From Hydrogenophaga sp040372165 (GTDB lineage: Bacteria > Pseudomonadota > Gammaproteobacteria > Burkholderiales > Burkholderiaceae_C): a DNA stretch of 64,000 bases. The notes under the pieces were generated by a model. It was given only the letters and a program-made list of their open reading frames with translations. It was not told the DNA's origin and did no database searches. The stretch is taken from NCBI RefSeq assembly GCF_040372165.1, contig NZ_BAABWG010000001.1, positions 682,001 through 746,000 on the forward strand. The letters are read 5' to 3'. Of the stretch, positions 24,394-33,440 are shown piece after piece. Both the position numbers and the translations under genes were made by a program. Position 1 is the stretch's first letter, and each line of letters starts with the position of its first letter.

Positions 24394-24444
24394 CGAAACT
24401 GCGGCCCTTGTGCACCCACATTTGTTGAGAAGTAGGACATCCCC

Positions 24445-26508
24445 ATGTTCAAAAAGATTCTGATTGCGAACCGTGGCGAGATTGCTTGCCGCGTGATTGC
24501 CACCGCCCGCAAGATGGGCATCGCCACAGTGGCGGTTTACTCCGAAGCCGACAAGGAAGCGCGCCATGTGCGCCTGGCCGACGAAGGCGTGTTGCTCGGC
24601 CCGGCACCCAGCCGCGAGTCTTACCTGGTTGCTGACAAGATCATTGAAGCCGCCAAGAAAACCGGCGCTGAAGCCATTCACCCCGGCTACGGGTTCCTGT
24701 CCGAGAACGAGGCTTTCGCCGAGCGTTGCGAAAAGGAGGGCATTGCCTTCATCGGCCCCAAAGCCCATTCCATCGCCGCCATGGGCGACAAGATCGCGTC
24801 GAAGAAACTGGCCAACGAAGCCAAGGTCAACACCATTCCCGGCTACAACGACCCCATCGAGTCGGCCGAGAAAGCGGTGGATATCGCCAAAGGCATTGGT
24901 TACCCCGTCATGATCAAGGCGTCTGCCGGCGGTGGCGGCAAAGGCCTGCGCGTGGCCTTCAACGACAAGGAGGCGCTGGAGGGCTTTACCGCCTGCCAGA
25001 ACGAAGCCCGCAACAGCTTCGGCGACGACCGCATCTTCATCGAGAAGTTTGTGGAGCAGCCGCGGCACATCGAGATCCAGGTGGTCGGCGACAGCCATGG
25101 CAACGTGGTCTACCTGAACGAACGCGAGTGCTCGATCCAGCGTCGCCACCAGAAGGTGATCGAAGAGGCACCATCGCCTTTCATCAGTGACGACACCCGC
25201 AAGGCCATGGGCGAGCAGGCGGTGGCACTGGCCAAGGCGGTGAAGTACGAGAGCGCCGGTACGGTGGAGTTCGTGGTCGGCAAAGACCAGGACTTCTACT
25301 TCCTGGAAATGAACACCCGCCTGCAGGTGGAGCATCCGGTCACCGAGTGCATCACCGGCCTGGACCTGGTGGAGCTGATGATCCGCGTGGCTGCTGGCGA
25401 GAAGCTGCCGCTCACGCAAGCCGACGTCAAGCGCGATGGCTGGGCCATCGAATGCCGTATCAATGCTGAAGACCCGTTCCGCAGCTTTCTGCCTTCCACG
25501 GGTCGGCTCGTTCGCTTCACCACACCGGAAGAAACCATGTGGCAGGCCGATACGGCGCATACCCATGGCGTGCGTGTGGACACGGGTGTGTTTGAAGGCG
25601 GCGAAATTCCGATGTTCTACGACTCGATGATCGCCAAGCTCATCGTGCACGGAAAAGACCGCAACGACGCCATCGCCAAGATGCGCGAAGCCCTCAACGG
25701 ATTTGTCATTCGCGGCATCAACAGCAATATCCCGTTCCAGGCGGCATTGCTGGCGCACCCGAACTTCGTCTCTGGCCAGTTCAACACCGGCTTCATTGCG
25801 CAGCACTATGCCGATGGCTTCCGCGCGGAAGATGTCCCGCACTCGGACCCGGATTTTCTCATCGCTCTGGCTGCCTTCGTCAGGCGTAAATCCCGTGAGC
25901 GGGCGCTGGGCATCTCGGGGCAACTGCCCGGCTATGGTGTCAAGGTCGGCAAGGACTACACCGTGATCAGTCTGGCCACCGACGGCCAGCACAAGTACAC
26001 ACCTGTCCACGTAGACGAGTTCGTGGGAGAAACCGGTTACGCGTCCGTTGTCGTGGGCAAGGGCGACAACGTCAAGCGCTACAAGATCAACTCGCCATCG
26101 CGCCTGAACGACATCGTCATTCTGGGTGATTGCAATGGCGAACCATTCACCGCGCAGATGGAACGCGGATCGCCTGCCAATCCTCTGTCGCTGGTGGTGC
26201 AGCACAACGGCACCAAGCTGGAGACCATGGTGGTCTCCCCGCGCATGGCTCAGCTGCACCAGCTCATGCCGTTCAAGGCGCCGCCAGACATGAGCAAATT
26301 CGTGCTCTCACCCATGCCTGGCCTCCTGGTGGATGTGTCGGTGGAAGTGGGTCAGAAGGTGCAGGCCGGTGAGCGTGTCGCCGTGATCGAAGCCATGAAG
26401 ATGGAGAACGTGCTGTTCGCCTCCGCCGATGGTGTGGTGGCCAAGGTCATGGCCAAGAAGGGTGAAAGCCTTGTCGTCGACCAGCCCATCGTGGAGTTTG
26501 AATCATGA
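24445..26508 (+). CDS. pccA: Propionyl-CoA carboxylase, alpha subunit (biotin carboxylase + BCCP)
   Basis: Protein of 687 aa. The ATP-grasp biotin carboxylase domain starts FKKILIANRGEIACRVI and includes HPGYGFLSENEAFAE, KASAGGGGKGLRV, ERDCSIQRR-like ERECSIQRRHQK and MNTRLQVEHPVTE. A linking BT domain follows and the C-terminal biotin carrier domain has EAMKMEN with the biotinylated Lys about 35 residues before the end. It is a 3-methylcrotonyl/propionyl-type alpha chain; the mutase context favours propionyl-CoA. Its stop overlaps the next gene by 4 bases. Confidence 0.95.
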   Translation: MFKKILIANRGEIACRVIATARKMGIATVAVYSEADKEARHVRLADEGVLLGPAPSRESYLVADKIIEAAKKTGAEAIHPGYGFLSENEAFAERCEKEGIAFIGPKAHSIAAMGDKIASKKLANEAKVNTIPGYNDPIESAEKAVDIAKGIGYPVMIKASAGGGGKGLRVAFNDKEALEGFTACQNEARNSFGDDRIFIEKFVEQPRHIEIQVVGDSHGNVVYLNERECSIQRRHQKVIEEAPSPFISDDTRKAMGEQAVALAKAVKYESAGTVEFVVGKDQDFYFLEMNTRLQVEHPVTECITGLDLVELMIRVAAGEKLPLTQADVKRDGWAIECRINAEDPFRSFLPSTGRLVRFTTPEETMWQADTAHTHGVRVDTGVFEGGEIPMFYDSMIAKLIVHGKDRNDAIAKMREALNGFVIRGINSNIPFQAALLAHPNFVSGQFNTGFIAQHYADGFRAEDVPHSDPDFLIALAAFVRRKSRERALGISGQLPGYGVKVGKDYTVISLATDGQHKYTPVHVDEFVGETGYASVVVGKGDNVKRYKINSPSRLNDIVILGDCNGEPFTAQMERGSPANPLSLVVQHNGTKLETMVVSPRMAQLHQLMPFKAPPDMSKFVLSPMPGLLVDVSVEVGQKVQAGERVAVIEAMKMENVLFASADGVVAKVMAKKGESLVVDQPIVEFES

Positions 26509-27005
26509 GCAAGACCGCAATGCAGCGTCCATTCAAGGTGCTGGGTATCCAGCAAATCGCCATTGGCGGCCCGAGCAAGCAGCGCTTGCAAAAGCTGTGG
26601 GTCGAGATGCTTGGCCTGGAGCTCACCGGTACGTTCAAGAGTGAACGTGAAAACGTGGACGAGGACATCTGCGCGATTGGGCAGGGGCCCTTCAAGGTAG
26701 AGGTAGACCTCATGCAGCCCATGGACCCGGACAAGAAGCCGGCCGTGCACACCACGCCGCTGAACCATGTGGGCTTGTGGATCGACGACCTGCCCGTTGC
26801 TGTGGAGTGGCTCACTGTGCAGGGCGTGCGCTTTGCACCTGGCGGTATTCGCAGAGGCGCTGCCGGCTTCGACATCACCTTCTTGCATCCCAAGAGCAAT
26901 GAAGAATTCCCCATCAGTGGGGAAGGGGTGCTGGTTGAGCTGGTACAGGCGCCACCAGAAGTCGTCGATGCGTTTGCCAGGCTGGAGGCATCGGTGATGG
27001 CGTGA
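26505..27005 (+). CDS. VOC-family protein, candidate methylmalonyl-CoA epimerase
   Basis: Glyoxalase/epimerase fold protein of 166 aa, translationally coupled to pccA through an ATGA overlap. In this place the missing step of the pathway is epimerisation of (S)- to (R)-methylmalonyl-CoA, so an epimerase role fits. It has the paired beta-alpha-beta modules with LNHVGLWIDD and VLVELVQ giving His and Glu metal ligands. The first-module His found in known epimerases (xHIxxA) is Gln here (GIQQIAI). So either metal binding differs or the enzyme does something else. Confidence 0.75.
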   Translation: MSKTAMQRPFKVLGIQQIAIGGPSKQRLQKLWVEMLGLELTGTFKSERENVDEDICAIGQGPFKVEVDLMQPMDPDKKPAVHTTPLNHVGLWIDDLPVAVEWLTVQGVRFAPGGIRRGAAGFDITFLHPKSNEEFPISGEGVLVELVQAPPEVVDAFARLEASVMA

Positions 27006-27053
27006 AGCCCTGAATCAGTTTGCATGCCTGGGCGCACACTGCCCACGCACGAG

Positions 27054-27085
27054 CCCACTTCACCGGACGGGAAGTGGGTTTTTTT
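27054..27085 (+). terminator. Terminator of the propionyl-CoA carboxylase operon
   Basis: Stem CCCACTT/AAGTGGG with an 11-base loop, followed by seven T, lies 49 bases after the VOC gene. Confidence 0.9.
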
Positions 27086-27292
27086 GTGCTGTAGGTCATT
27101 GGTACAAGGTACTGAGGAGTCCGGCAGTTCGGGGTGGAGTTGGCCCTGAATCCGTGCATTTATCGGGCTTTTGCGTCGCAACCGTGTGCCTACATTTGAT
27201 CTTGCAGGATCCGGGGTTTGGCATGGGTCCTTTGTCCCAGTCAGTCCAACCCCGGGAAGTCAGGAAATCATCTGTACTTCGCGGAGGCGAAC

Positions 27293-27682
27293 ATGAATCA
27301 GCCAACTCCATTCTCGGGTCAGCAGCCATCGTCGCAACATCTACACGCCCAGTATTTGCCCACCATGCCGGGCGATCTGCATCAGGAGGCGAGTGACGGG
27401 TCCACAGACGCGCATCTCTCTCGCTGGGAGCGGGCCAGTGCTGCCTGGCAGGAGCGTCGTGTAGGAGTGCCCTGGCCTCCGGGGCTGCTCGAGGCGTTCT
27501 GCCTTCGCATGTCCAGTCACGGCATGCCTGTCAGCCAGGTGATGATGATCGGCGACCGGCAATATGCGCTCAAGCAGCTGGTGGACGCGCACAGTCTGGC
27601 CGACGACGGCCTGCGCTTGATCGCTGTGCAGCTGTTCCGCTTTTTTGAAGCACACCAGGCGGGCAGGAACTGGCGCCACTGA
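27293..27682 (+). CDS. Hypothetical protein, 129 aa
   Basis: The start at 27293 has CGGAGG 6 bases upstream, which fixes it over a longer frame. The first 45 residues are disordered and rich in Gln, Ser and His. The rest is helical, with WERASAAWQERRVGVPWPPGLLEAFCLRM and DRQYALKQLVDAHSLADDGLRLIAVQLFRFFEAH. No signal peptide, membrane segment or known domain was recognised. It sits alone between the carboxylase terminator and the chemoreceptor gene. Confidence 0.65.
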   Translation: MNQPTPFSGQQPSSQHLHAQYLPTMPGDLHQEASDGSTDAHLSRWERASAAWQERRVGVPWPPGLLEAFCLRMSSHGMPVSQVMMIGDRQYALKQLVDAHSLADDGLRLIAVQLFRFFEAHQAGRNWRH

Positions 27683-27787
27683 ACTGCGGGTTAGCAGGGG
27701 GTCAAGATCCATAACCACTGGCCGATGAAAGAACAATAACCATATGTCAGATCATCGCTGAGGCAACTCACCACTCGAGTCCAATCT

Positions 27788-30103
27788 ATGTTTTCTTTCA
27801 AGCCATTCAAGCCCGGTGTCATGCTCATGAGGCAGCTTCGTCTGCCTGTCAAGCTGGGCACTCTGGGCCTGACGCTGACCCTGCCCATGGTGGTCATCAC
27901 CATCGTCCTGGTCAATCGCCTTTCTGCAGACATCGCCTTTACCGAGTCCGAGGTGGTTGGCGTGGATCTTCTGGCTGAAGCCTCGGATGTGATCCATTCA
28001 GTGCAGCGACACCGGGGCATGAGCGCCATGCTCCATGGCGGCAACACCGGTGTGGCAGACAAGCTGGAGGCCGAGCGGGATACGCTGGCCAAGGAAACGC
28101 AAGCCGTTGGCGATATGCTCAAGGCCAACCCGGCACTTGATCTTCAGGAAGAGTGGGGGTCCATCGTCTCCCAGATCAAGGTACTGGAAGAAACGGGCAG
28201 CATGACGGGCCCGCAGTCGTTCAAGCGCCATTCCGACATCGTCATCGATCTTCGCCATTTTGTGTATGCGATTGGCGAGCGTTCGCAATTGCTGTTTGAT
28301 CCGGAGCCGGGCAGCTACTTCCTCATGGACATGATCGTCTCCCAGACGCCCAACTGGGCCGAACTGCTCGGCCAGGTCCGAGGCATGGGGGCTGGCTACC
28401 TTGCGAGTGGAGCCAATGATCCGGATGTTCGGGCGAAACTCCAGGCCATTGTGGCCGAGGCCGAGGTGGCGACGGCAGACGTGCGCTATCACCGGCGCTT
28501 CACGGCGAGGTATCAGGTCGACAACCCCACCGGCCCCAAGGCCGTGGAAGATGCATCCGCATTTCTCGCCATGGCCCGAAAGGTGATCAATGGCGACACC
28601 AGTGCCACAGGCGAGGCGTACTTCCAGGCAGGTACGCAAGCCATCGCCAGTGTCGGCGCCTTCGAAATCGAGGCACGCAAGCACCTGCACCAGATTCTGG
28701 ATGATCGCCTTGCGAGTGACACATGGCTTCGCCAGGTGGCAGTGGTTGCCTCTGTGCTGGGTGTGGTGACGGTGGTCTACCTCATCATGAGCTTCCTGCT
28801 CAGCTTTGTGATCGATTTCCGCCAGCTGGTGGAGGTCATGCGGAAAGTCGCCTCCGGCAACCTGCAGGCCACCATCGCTTCGCGAGGCAAGGACGAGCTG
28901 GCCGAGCTGACCGGGCTGCTCGACAAGATGATCCGCAACCTCTCGGCCATGGTGGCCGACGTGAGAAGCAACTCGGCTCTGGTCGCGTTCGCAGGCAAGA
29001 GCCTGGCCAATGGCAACCGTGAGCTGTCTGACCGAACCGAGCAGCAGGCCGCCAACCTGGAGCAGACCGCAGCCAGCGTGCAAGAGCTTTCGTCGACGGT
29101 GGAGCAAAACTCCCAGACCGCCGTCGATTCGGATGGTCAGGCCTCCAAGGTTCGCGACGTTGCAGAAGGCGGCGTGGCCACCATGCGCGAAGCTGTGGAA
29201 TCGGTGGAGATCATTCAGCGCCACGCCCAGCAGATGAACGAGATCATCGGCGTCATCGACAGCCTGGCTTTCCAGACCAATATCCTGGCGCTCAATGCGG
29301 CAGTGGAAGCAGCACGTGCTGGTGAACAGGGCAGAGGCTTTGCAGTGGTGGCCACTGAGGTCCGCACACTGGCTCAGCGATCCGCTGCCTCAGCCCGCGA
29401 GATTCGTGAGTTGATCGAGACTTCTTCTAAACAGGTCGGAACCAGTGTCGGCCAGATCCGTACCGCTGGCGAGAACATCAATCAGATTGTCAACGGTGTT
29501 CGGGGGGTGGCCTCGAACATGTCGCTGATCTCCGCAGCCAGTGCAGAGCAAAGCAGCAACCTGACCGAAATTTCGTCGGCTGTGCGCCAGCTCGACGAGA
29601 TCACACAGCGCAATGCCCAGATGGTCGAACGCGCCGTGAACCAGGCCGTGCAGCTGGAAGACCAGGCGGCCAATCTGGCCAAGGCGGTCTCTTCATTCAA
29701 ACTTCAGCAGGGCACAGCCGAAGAAGCCATGGATCTGGTCAAGCTGGCGGTGCAGATGCGCAGCGAGCGTGGTCGCGATGGCTTTCTTTCGTCCCTGACC
29801 GACCCCGATGGGCCGTTCTACGATCGTGACATGTATGTGTTTGCGCTCGACCGTTCAGGTCAGTACGTGGCCTTCGGTGGCAACCCTGCCAAGGTCGGCA
29901 GCCGGGTACAGGACATCCCCGGGGTCGACGGCGAATCGCTCTTGCAGGCCATTGTCAAGCAAAGCGAGAACGAACCCGGATGGGTGCAGTACGACATCGT
30001 CAACCCGACGACCAAGGCCGTGCAGACCAAGATGTCGTTCGTATCCAAAGTCGACGACGTGTATGTCGGCTGCGGCGTCTACAAGACTGTGGTCGCTGCC
30101 TGA
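27788..30103 (+). CDS. Methyl-accepting chemotaxis protein with C-terminal Cache-like domain
   Basis: Chemoreceptor of 771 aa. Membrane helices lie near residues 25-46 and 315-337, enclosing a helical periplasmic sensor of about 270 residues with an SVQRHRGMSAMLHGG segment like nitrate-type sensors. A HAMP region follows, then the signalling hairpin with its tip QMNEIIGVIDSLAFQTNILALNAAVEAARAGEQGRGFAVVA-type motif. After the hairpin there is an extra domain (about residues 665-771) resembling a single Cache domain: YVFALDRSGQYVAFGGNPAKVG. That domain would be cytoplasmic, an unusual place for a Cache fold. No che genes are near. Confidence 0.9.
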   Translation: MFSFKPFKPGVMLMRQLRLPVKLGTLGLTLTLPMVVITIVLVNRLSADIAFTESEVVGVDLLAEASDVIHSVQRHRGMSAMLHGGNTGVADKLEAERDTLAKETQAVGDMLKANPALDLQEEWGSIVSQIKVLEETGSMTGPQSFKRHSDIVIDLRHFVYAIGERSQLLFDPEPGSYFLMDMIVSQTPNWAELLGQVRGMGAGYLASGANDPDVRAKLQAIVAEAEVATADVRYHRRFTARYQVDNPTGPKAVEDASAFLAMARKVINGDTSATGEAYFQAGTQAIASVGAFEIEARKHLHQILDDRLASDTWLRQVAVVASVLGVVTVVYLIMSFLLSFVIDFRQLVEVMRKVASGNLQATIASRGKDELAELTGLLDKMIRNLSAMVADVRSNSALVAFAGKSLANGNRELSDRTEQQAANLEQTAASVQELSSTVEQNSQTAVDSDGQASKVRDVAEGGVATMREAVESVEIIQRHAQQMNEIIGVIDSLAFQTNILALNAAVEAARAGEQGRGFAVVATEVRTLAQRSAASAREIRELIETSSKQVGTSVGQIRTAGENINQIVNGVRGVASNMSLISAASAEQSSNLTEISSAVRQLDEITQRNAQMVERAVNQAVQLEDQAANLAKAVSSFKLQQGTAEEAMDLVKLAVQMRSERGRDGFLSSLTDPDGPFYDRDMYVFALDRSGQYVAFGGNPAKVGSRVQDIPGVDGESLLQAIVKQSENEPGWVQYDIVNPTTKAVQTKMSFVSKVDDVYVGCGVYKTVVAA

Positions 30104-30115
30104 AGAGCACTTCGC

Positions 30116-30805
30116 TCAGTGGTCGTCTGCTGAGCGTCGTGCCTTGGCTCGTTTGAGCGCTGCTTCAATGATGGCGCGCTTTCGGTCCAGCGTGGCTGGG
30201 TCGGTATGCTTGGAGTGCGATTCCAGGTTCGCCAGTTTGTCTTCGGCTTTGGCAGTCTGGCGAGCCTCATGTTCGGCCCTTTCGCGGCCCAGGCGCGTCT
30301 GGCGATCGCGGTAGCGCTCCAGCGCCTGCTGGGCGAGCGCCTCGCTCCAGCCAGCCCAGCCCGAGAGCGATGCATTGACCGGCTCAAGTGAAATGCAATC
30401 GACCGGACACACCGGAATACACAGCTCGCAACCGGTGCAATAGGGCTCCATCACGGTGTGCATCATTTTGTTGGTGCCCAGAATGGCATCCGTCGGGCAG
30501 GCCTTGATGCACAAGGTACAGCCGATGCACCACTCCTCATCAATCACGGCCAGGGTGACCGGCCCCTCATACCCACAGTCGGGGTCCAGCTCGGTGGCGG
30601 GCTGCCCGGTGATCGAGGCCAGGCGGCCGACACCTTCGGCACCGCCCGGCGGACATCGGTTGATGGTGGTGGTGCCGGACGCAATCGCCTCTGCGTAGGC
30701 GCGGCAATCAGCAAAGCCGCAGCGCTGGCATTGCGTCTGCGGCAGTGCGGCGTCTATCCGGTCTGCCAGGGACCCCGCCTTTTCAGGCGAGTGCACCTCG
30801 CTCAT
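30116..30805 (-). CDS. rsxB: RnfB/RsxB-like ferredoxin, lone subunit
   Basis: Protein of 229 aa. The N-terminal Fe-S motif CQRCGFADCRAYAEAIA...CPPGG (4Fe-4S, as in RnfB) is followed by a tandem 2[4Fe-4S] ferredoxin module with CIGCTLCIKACP and CTGCELCIPVCP, then a Lys/Arg/Ala-rich helical tail. RnfB normally has a membrane helix first; it is missing here. No other rnf gene is present, so its partner is unknown; it may serve as a soluble electron carrier. The ATG overlaps the stop of the PHA depolymerase gene (ATGA), so both are on one transcript. Confidence 0.85.
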   Translation of the reverse strand: MSEVHSPEKAGSLADRIDAALPQTQCQRCGFADCRAYAEAIASGTTTINRCPPGGAEGVGRLASITGQPATELDPDCGYEGPVTLAVIDEEWCIGCTLCIKACPTDAILGTNKMMHTVMEPYCTGCELCIPVCPVDCISLEPVNASLSGWAGWSEALAQQALERYRDRQTRLGRERAEHEARQTAKAEDKLANLESHSKHTDPATLDRKRAIIEAALKRAKARRSADDH

Positions 30806-32235
30806 GACTTGCTGGCTTTTTTGGCTGCTGTGCGCTTGCGAGGAGCGGTAGACGCCTTGGTGGCGGGAGCTTTCGCGTTTGTGGATCTTCGTGCAGTGAC
30901 TGCCCGTTTGCGGGCAGGAGCGGCTGCTGTGCTCGCCTTGGCCGAAGGCTGGCCTTTGCCTGCCACTTCTGCTGCCTCGTGCGAGGCAATGAAATCCTTG
31001 ACCACTGGGTAGACAAACTCTCGCCAGCGGCGGCCGCTGAAGATGCCGTAGTGCCCCGCACCCTTGGCTTCGTAGTGAATCTGGTGCTTTTCGGGAATGC
31101 TGGTGCACAGATTGTGCGCCGCCTTGGTCTGGCCAGAGCCGGAAATGTCGTCCAGTTCTCCCTCGACCGTCAGCAGCCCAGCGTGCCTTATGTCGGCAGG
31201 CTTGACATGCTCTGACTTGCCCTTTTCGTTGACCACATGCCATGTGCCCATTGGCAGCCGGAAATCCTGGAAGACGGCGGCAATGGTTTCCAGGTAATAG
31301 TCGGCATCCATGTCGAGTACCGCGTTGTACTCGTCATAAAACTGACGATGTGCTTCCGCACTTTCGTTGTCACCCTTGATCAGGTCCTGGAAGTAGTCGT
31401 AGTGACTGTTCGCGTGCCGGTCGGGATTCATGGCCACAAAGCCGGAATGCTGCAGGAAACCAGGGTAAACGCGTCGGCCTGCGCCCGGGAATTTGTCCGG
31501 CACGCGGTAGATCACATTGTTCTCGAACCAGGCGTGGCTGCGCTGCGTGGCCAGATTGTTCACCGCTGTGGGAGACTTGCGTGCGTCAATCGGGCCTCCC
31601 ATCATGATCATGGAAAGTGGCTCTTTTTCCTTGCGCGATGCCATCAGGGAAATGGCTGCCAGCACAGGGACGGTGGGCTGGCACACGCTCATCACGTGGC
31701 AATTGCCGTAGTTGTCCTGCAGATAGCGAATGAACTCCTGGACGTTGTTCACATAGTCGTCCAGATGGAACTCGCCTTCGCTCATGGGCACCAGACGAGC
31801 GTTCTTCCAGTCGGTGATGTAGACCTTGTGGTCCTTGAGCATGGTGCGCACGGTATCGCGCAGCAAGGTGGCGTAGTGGCCAGAGAGGGGCGCCACGATG
31901 AGGACCACGGGCTGACCCTTGAGCTTCTCCAGCGTGGCTGGATCGTCCGTGAACCGTTTGAAGCGACGCAACTCGCAGAAGGGCTTGTCCACTTCAATCC
32001 GCTCGTAGATGGCCACATCCACACCATCGACGTCCACCGTGCGAATGCCGAACTCGGGCTTTTCGTAGTCCTTGCCCAGTCGGTGCATCAGGTCATAGGC
32101 TGCAGAGATCCGCGGCGCCATGGGCAGCTGGCCGGCAGGCAGCAGCGGATTGCTGAACATCTTGGATGCCACTTCTGCCAAATCGGCAAAGGGCTCCATG
32201 ATCGAACGCTGGGTTTCGTAGATCTGGTAGAGCAT
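30802..32235 (-). CDS. phaZ: Intracellular poly(3-hydroxybutyrate) depolymerase with basic tail
   Basis: Mobilises stored PHB; 477 aa. The catalytic Cys lies in SVCQPTVPVLA, as in PhaZa1 of Cupriavidus, with an alpha/beta hydrolase fold similar to PhaC (YITDWKNARLVP; GAGHYGIFSGRRWRE with the His). The family is about 420 aa; here about 58 extra residues at the C-terminus are rich in Ala, Lys, Arg, Thr and Ser (from GKGQPSAKAS to KKASKS), like histone-H1-type tails of PhaF phasins and AlgP. This may bind DNA or the granule surface; that is inferred. Confidence 0.93.
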   Translation of the reverse strand: MLYQIYETQRSIMEPFADLAEVASKMFSNPLLPAGQLPMAPRISAAYDLMHRLGKDYEKPEFGIRTVDVDGVDVAIYERIEVDKPFCELRRFKRFTDDPATLEKLKGQPVVLIVAPLSGHYATLLRDTVRTMLKDHKVYITDWKNARLVPMSEGEFHLDDYVNNVQEFIRYLQDNYGNCHVMSVCQPTVPVLAAISLMASRKEKEPLSMIMMGGPIDARKSPTAVNNLATQRSHAWFENNVIYRVPDKFPGAGRRVYPGFLQHSGFVAMNPDRHANSHYDYFQDLIKGDNESAEAHRQFYDEYNAVLDMDADYYLETIAAVFQDFRLPMGTWHVVNEKGKSEHVKPADIRHAGLLTVEGELDDISGSGQTKAAHNLCTSIPEKHQIHYEAKGAGHYGIFSGRRWREFVYPVVKDFIASHEAAEVAGKGQPSAKASTAAAPARKRAVTARRSTNAKAPATKASTAPRKRTAAKKASKS

Positions 32236-32262
32236 GGCTGGGACCGTTCCGAAATCGTTATG

Positions 32263-32301
32263 TTGCAGTGCAATATAGCAGTATGTCCGGGGTTGCGTCA
32301 G
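32263..32301 (-). promoter_or_regulatory. Candidate phaZ promoter with PhaR-like operator
   Basis: On the minus strand CTGACG (32296-32301) and TATATT (32272-32277) are 18 bases apart. The palindrome TTGCA-C-TGCAA (32263-32273) abuts the -10 element. TGCA-core palindromes at the -10 region are typical targets of the PHA regulator PhaR in related bacteria, but I recognise this by resemblance only. Confidence 0.42.
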
Positions 32302-32415
32302 GGGAGAAACACCTAATCCCTACGTCAGTTGTCACCTTCGTGAAAGAATCGGGGGTAAACGCCGGGAAGCGGCGGTTCTGTTTCTCAATATGCAACAGGT
32401 TCAAGGAGGCTTGAC

Positions 32416-33405
32416 GTGCAGCGAAGGACAGCCTTGCACATGGTACTCGGCAGTACGCTTGGCGCAATGGTGGCCAAAGCCGTCAGCGCCTCGCCAGCTC
32501 AAACCGGCCCCCAGGGACAAGACATGACCCAATCCGTCCATCCGAATCAGCGCGAGCGCCGTCAGACAGGCATGTCGTGGGAAGAATGGCCTTCCAGCCC
32601 ACGCATGCCAGTGCTGTTTCTGGGCCACGGCAGCCCCATGAACGCGATCGAGGACAACGCATGGCGCCGCAGTTGGCAAGCGATGGGTCAGCGTCTGCTT
32701 GGTGCGCCGGCCAGACCACGGCTCATCCTCTGTGTGTCTGCCCATTGGATGACCATGGGGTGGCAGCTCACAGCGATGGAGCAGCCACGCACCATTCACG
32801 ATTTTTACGGTTTTCCGCAGTCGTTGTTTGACCAGCAATACCCTGCGCCAGGGGCTCCAGGTCTGGCTGCCGATATCAGCGCCGGAGTCACCCAGCCGGA
32901 CTCGGGTAAACCGCTGGTGCTGGATGACTTGGAGTGGGGTCTTGACCATGGCGCATGGAGCGTGCTCAAGCCGATGTTCCCTGCCGCCGACATCCCGGTG
33001 ATTCAGCTCAGCATTGACCTCAACCGCCCGGCATCTGAGCATTTCGCCCTGGGTCGTCAGCTTGCGGCCCTGCGCGACAAAGGGGTATTGATCATTGGCA
33101 GCGGCAATGTGGTGCACAACCTGCGGGCCCTGCAGCGCCAGGCGGCCGACAATCAGGCCTATGACTGGGCACGGGCCTTTGATGACTGGGTGGCTTCACG
33201 CGTCGATAGCGGCAACCTGGCTGACCTGGGCAAGGCGCAACAGCAAGGGGAGACTGCCCGCTTGTCGCATCCGTCATGGGATCACTTTCTGCCACTGGCC
33301 ACAGTGGCAGGCGCCATCGATGCAGACCAGGACAAGCCGCAGATGTTCAACACCGGTTTTCAGCTGGCGTCCATCTCCATGCGCTCTGTGATCTGGGGCG
33401 CTTGA
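32416..33405 (+). CDS. DOPA 4,5-dioxygenase (YgiD) family extradiol enzyme with Tat signal
   Basis: Class III extradiol dioxygenase fold of 329 aa. Metal-binding His residues are visible in FLGHGSPMN, SAHWMT, GLDHGAW and GSGNVVHN. E. coli YgiD is cytoplasmic and begins right at the FLGHGSPMN region. Here about 65 extra N-terminal residues start MQRRTALHMVLGSTLGAMVAKA, a twin-arginine signal peptide, and the GTG start has a strong AAGGAGG 6 bases upstream. So the enzyme is probably periplasmic. Substrate unknown. Confidence 0.88.
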   Translation: MQRRTALHMVLGSTLGAMVAKAVSASPAQTGPQGQDMTQSVHPNQRERRQTGMSWEEWPSSPRMPVLFLGHGSPMNAIEDNAWRRSWQAMGQRLLGAPARPRLILCVSAHWMTMGWQLTAMEQPRTIHDFYGFPQSLFDQQYPAPGAPGLAADISAGVTQPDSGKPLVLDDLEWGLDHGAWSVLKPMFPAADIPVIQLSIDLNRPASEHFALGRQLAALRDKGVLIIGSGNVVHNLRALQRQAADNQAYDWARAFDDWVASRVDSGNLADLGKAQQQGETARLSHPSWDHFLPLATVAGAIDADQDKPQMFNTGFQLASISMRSVIWGA

Positions 33406-33440
33406 GCCCCTGGCGATCCGGGCCGCGTCAGGCCAAAGAA

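Noticed and set aside
23296..26259. 987-codon open frame on the minus strand
   Set aside because: It mirrors pccB and pccA, which have clear motifs; long antisense frames are common in GC-rich codon use.
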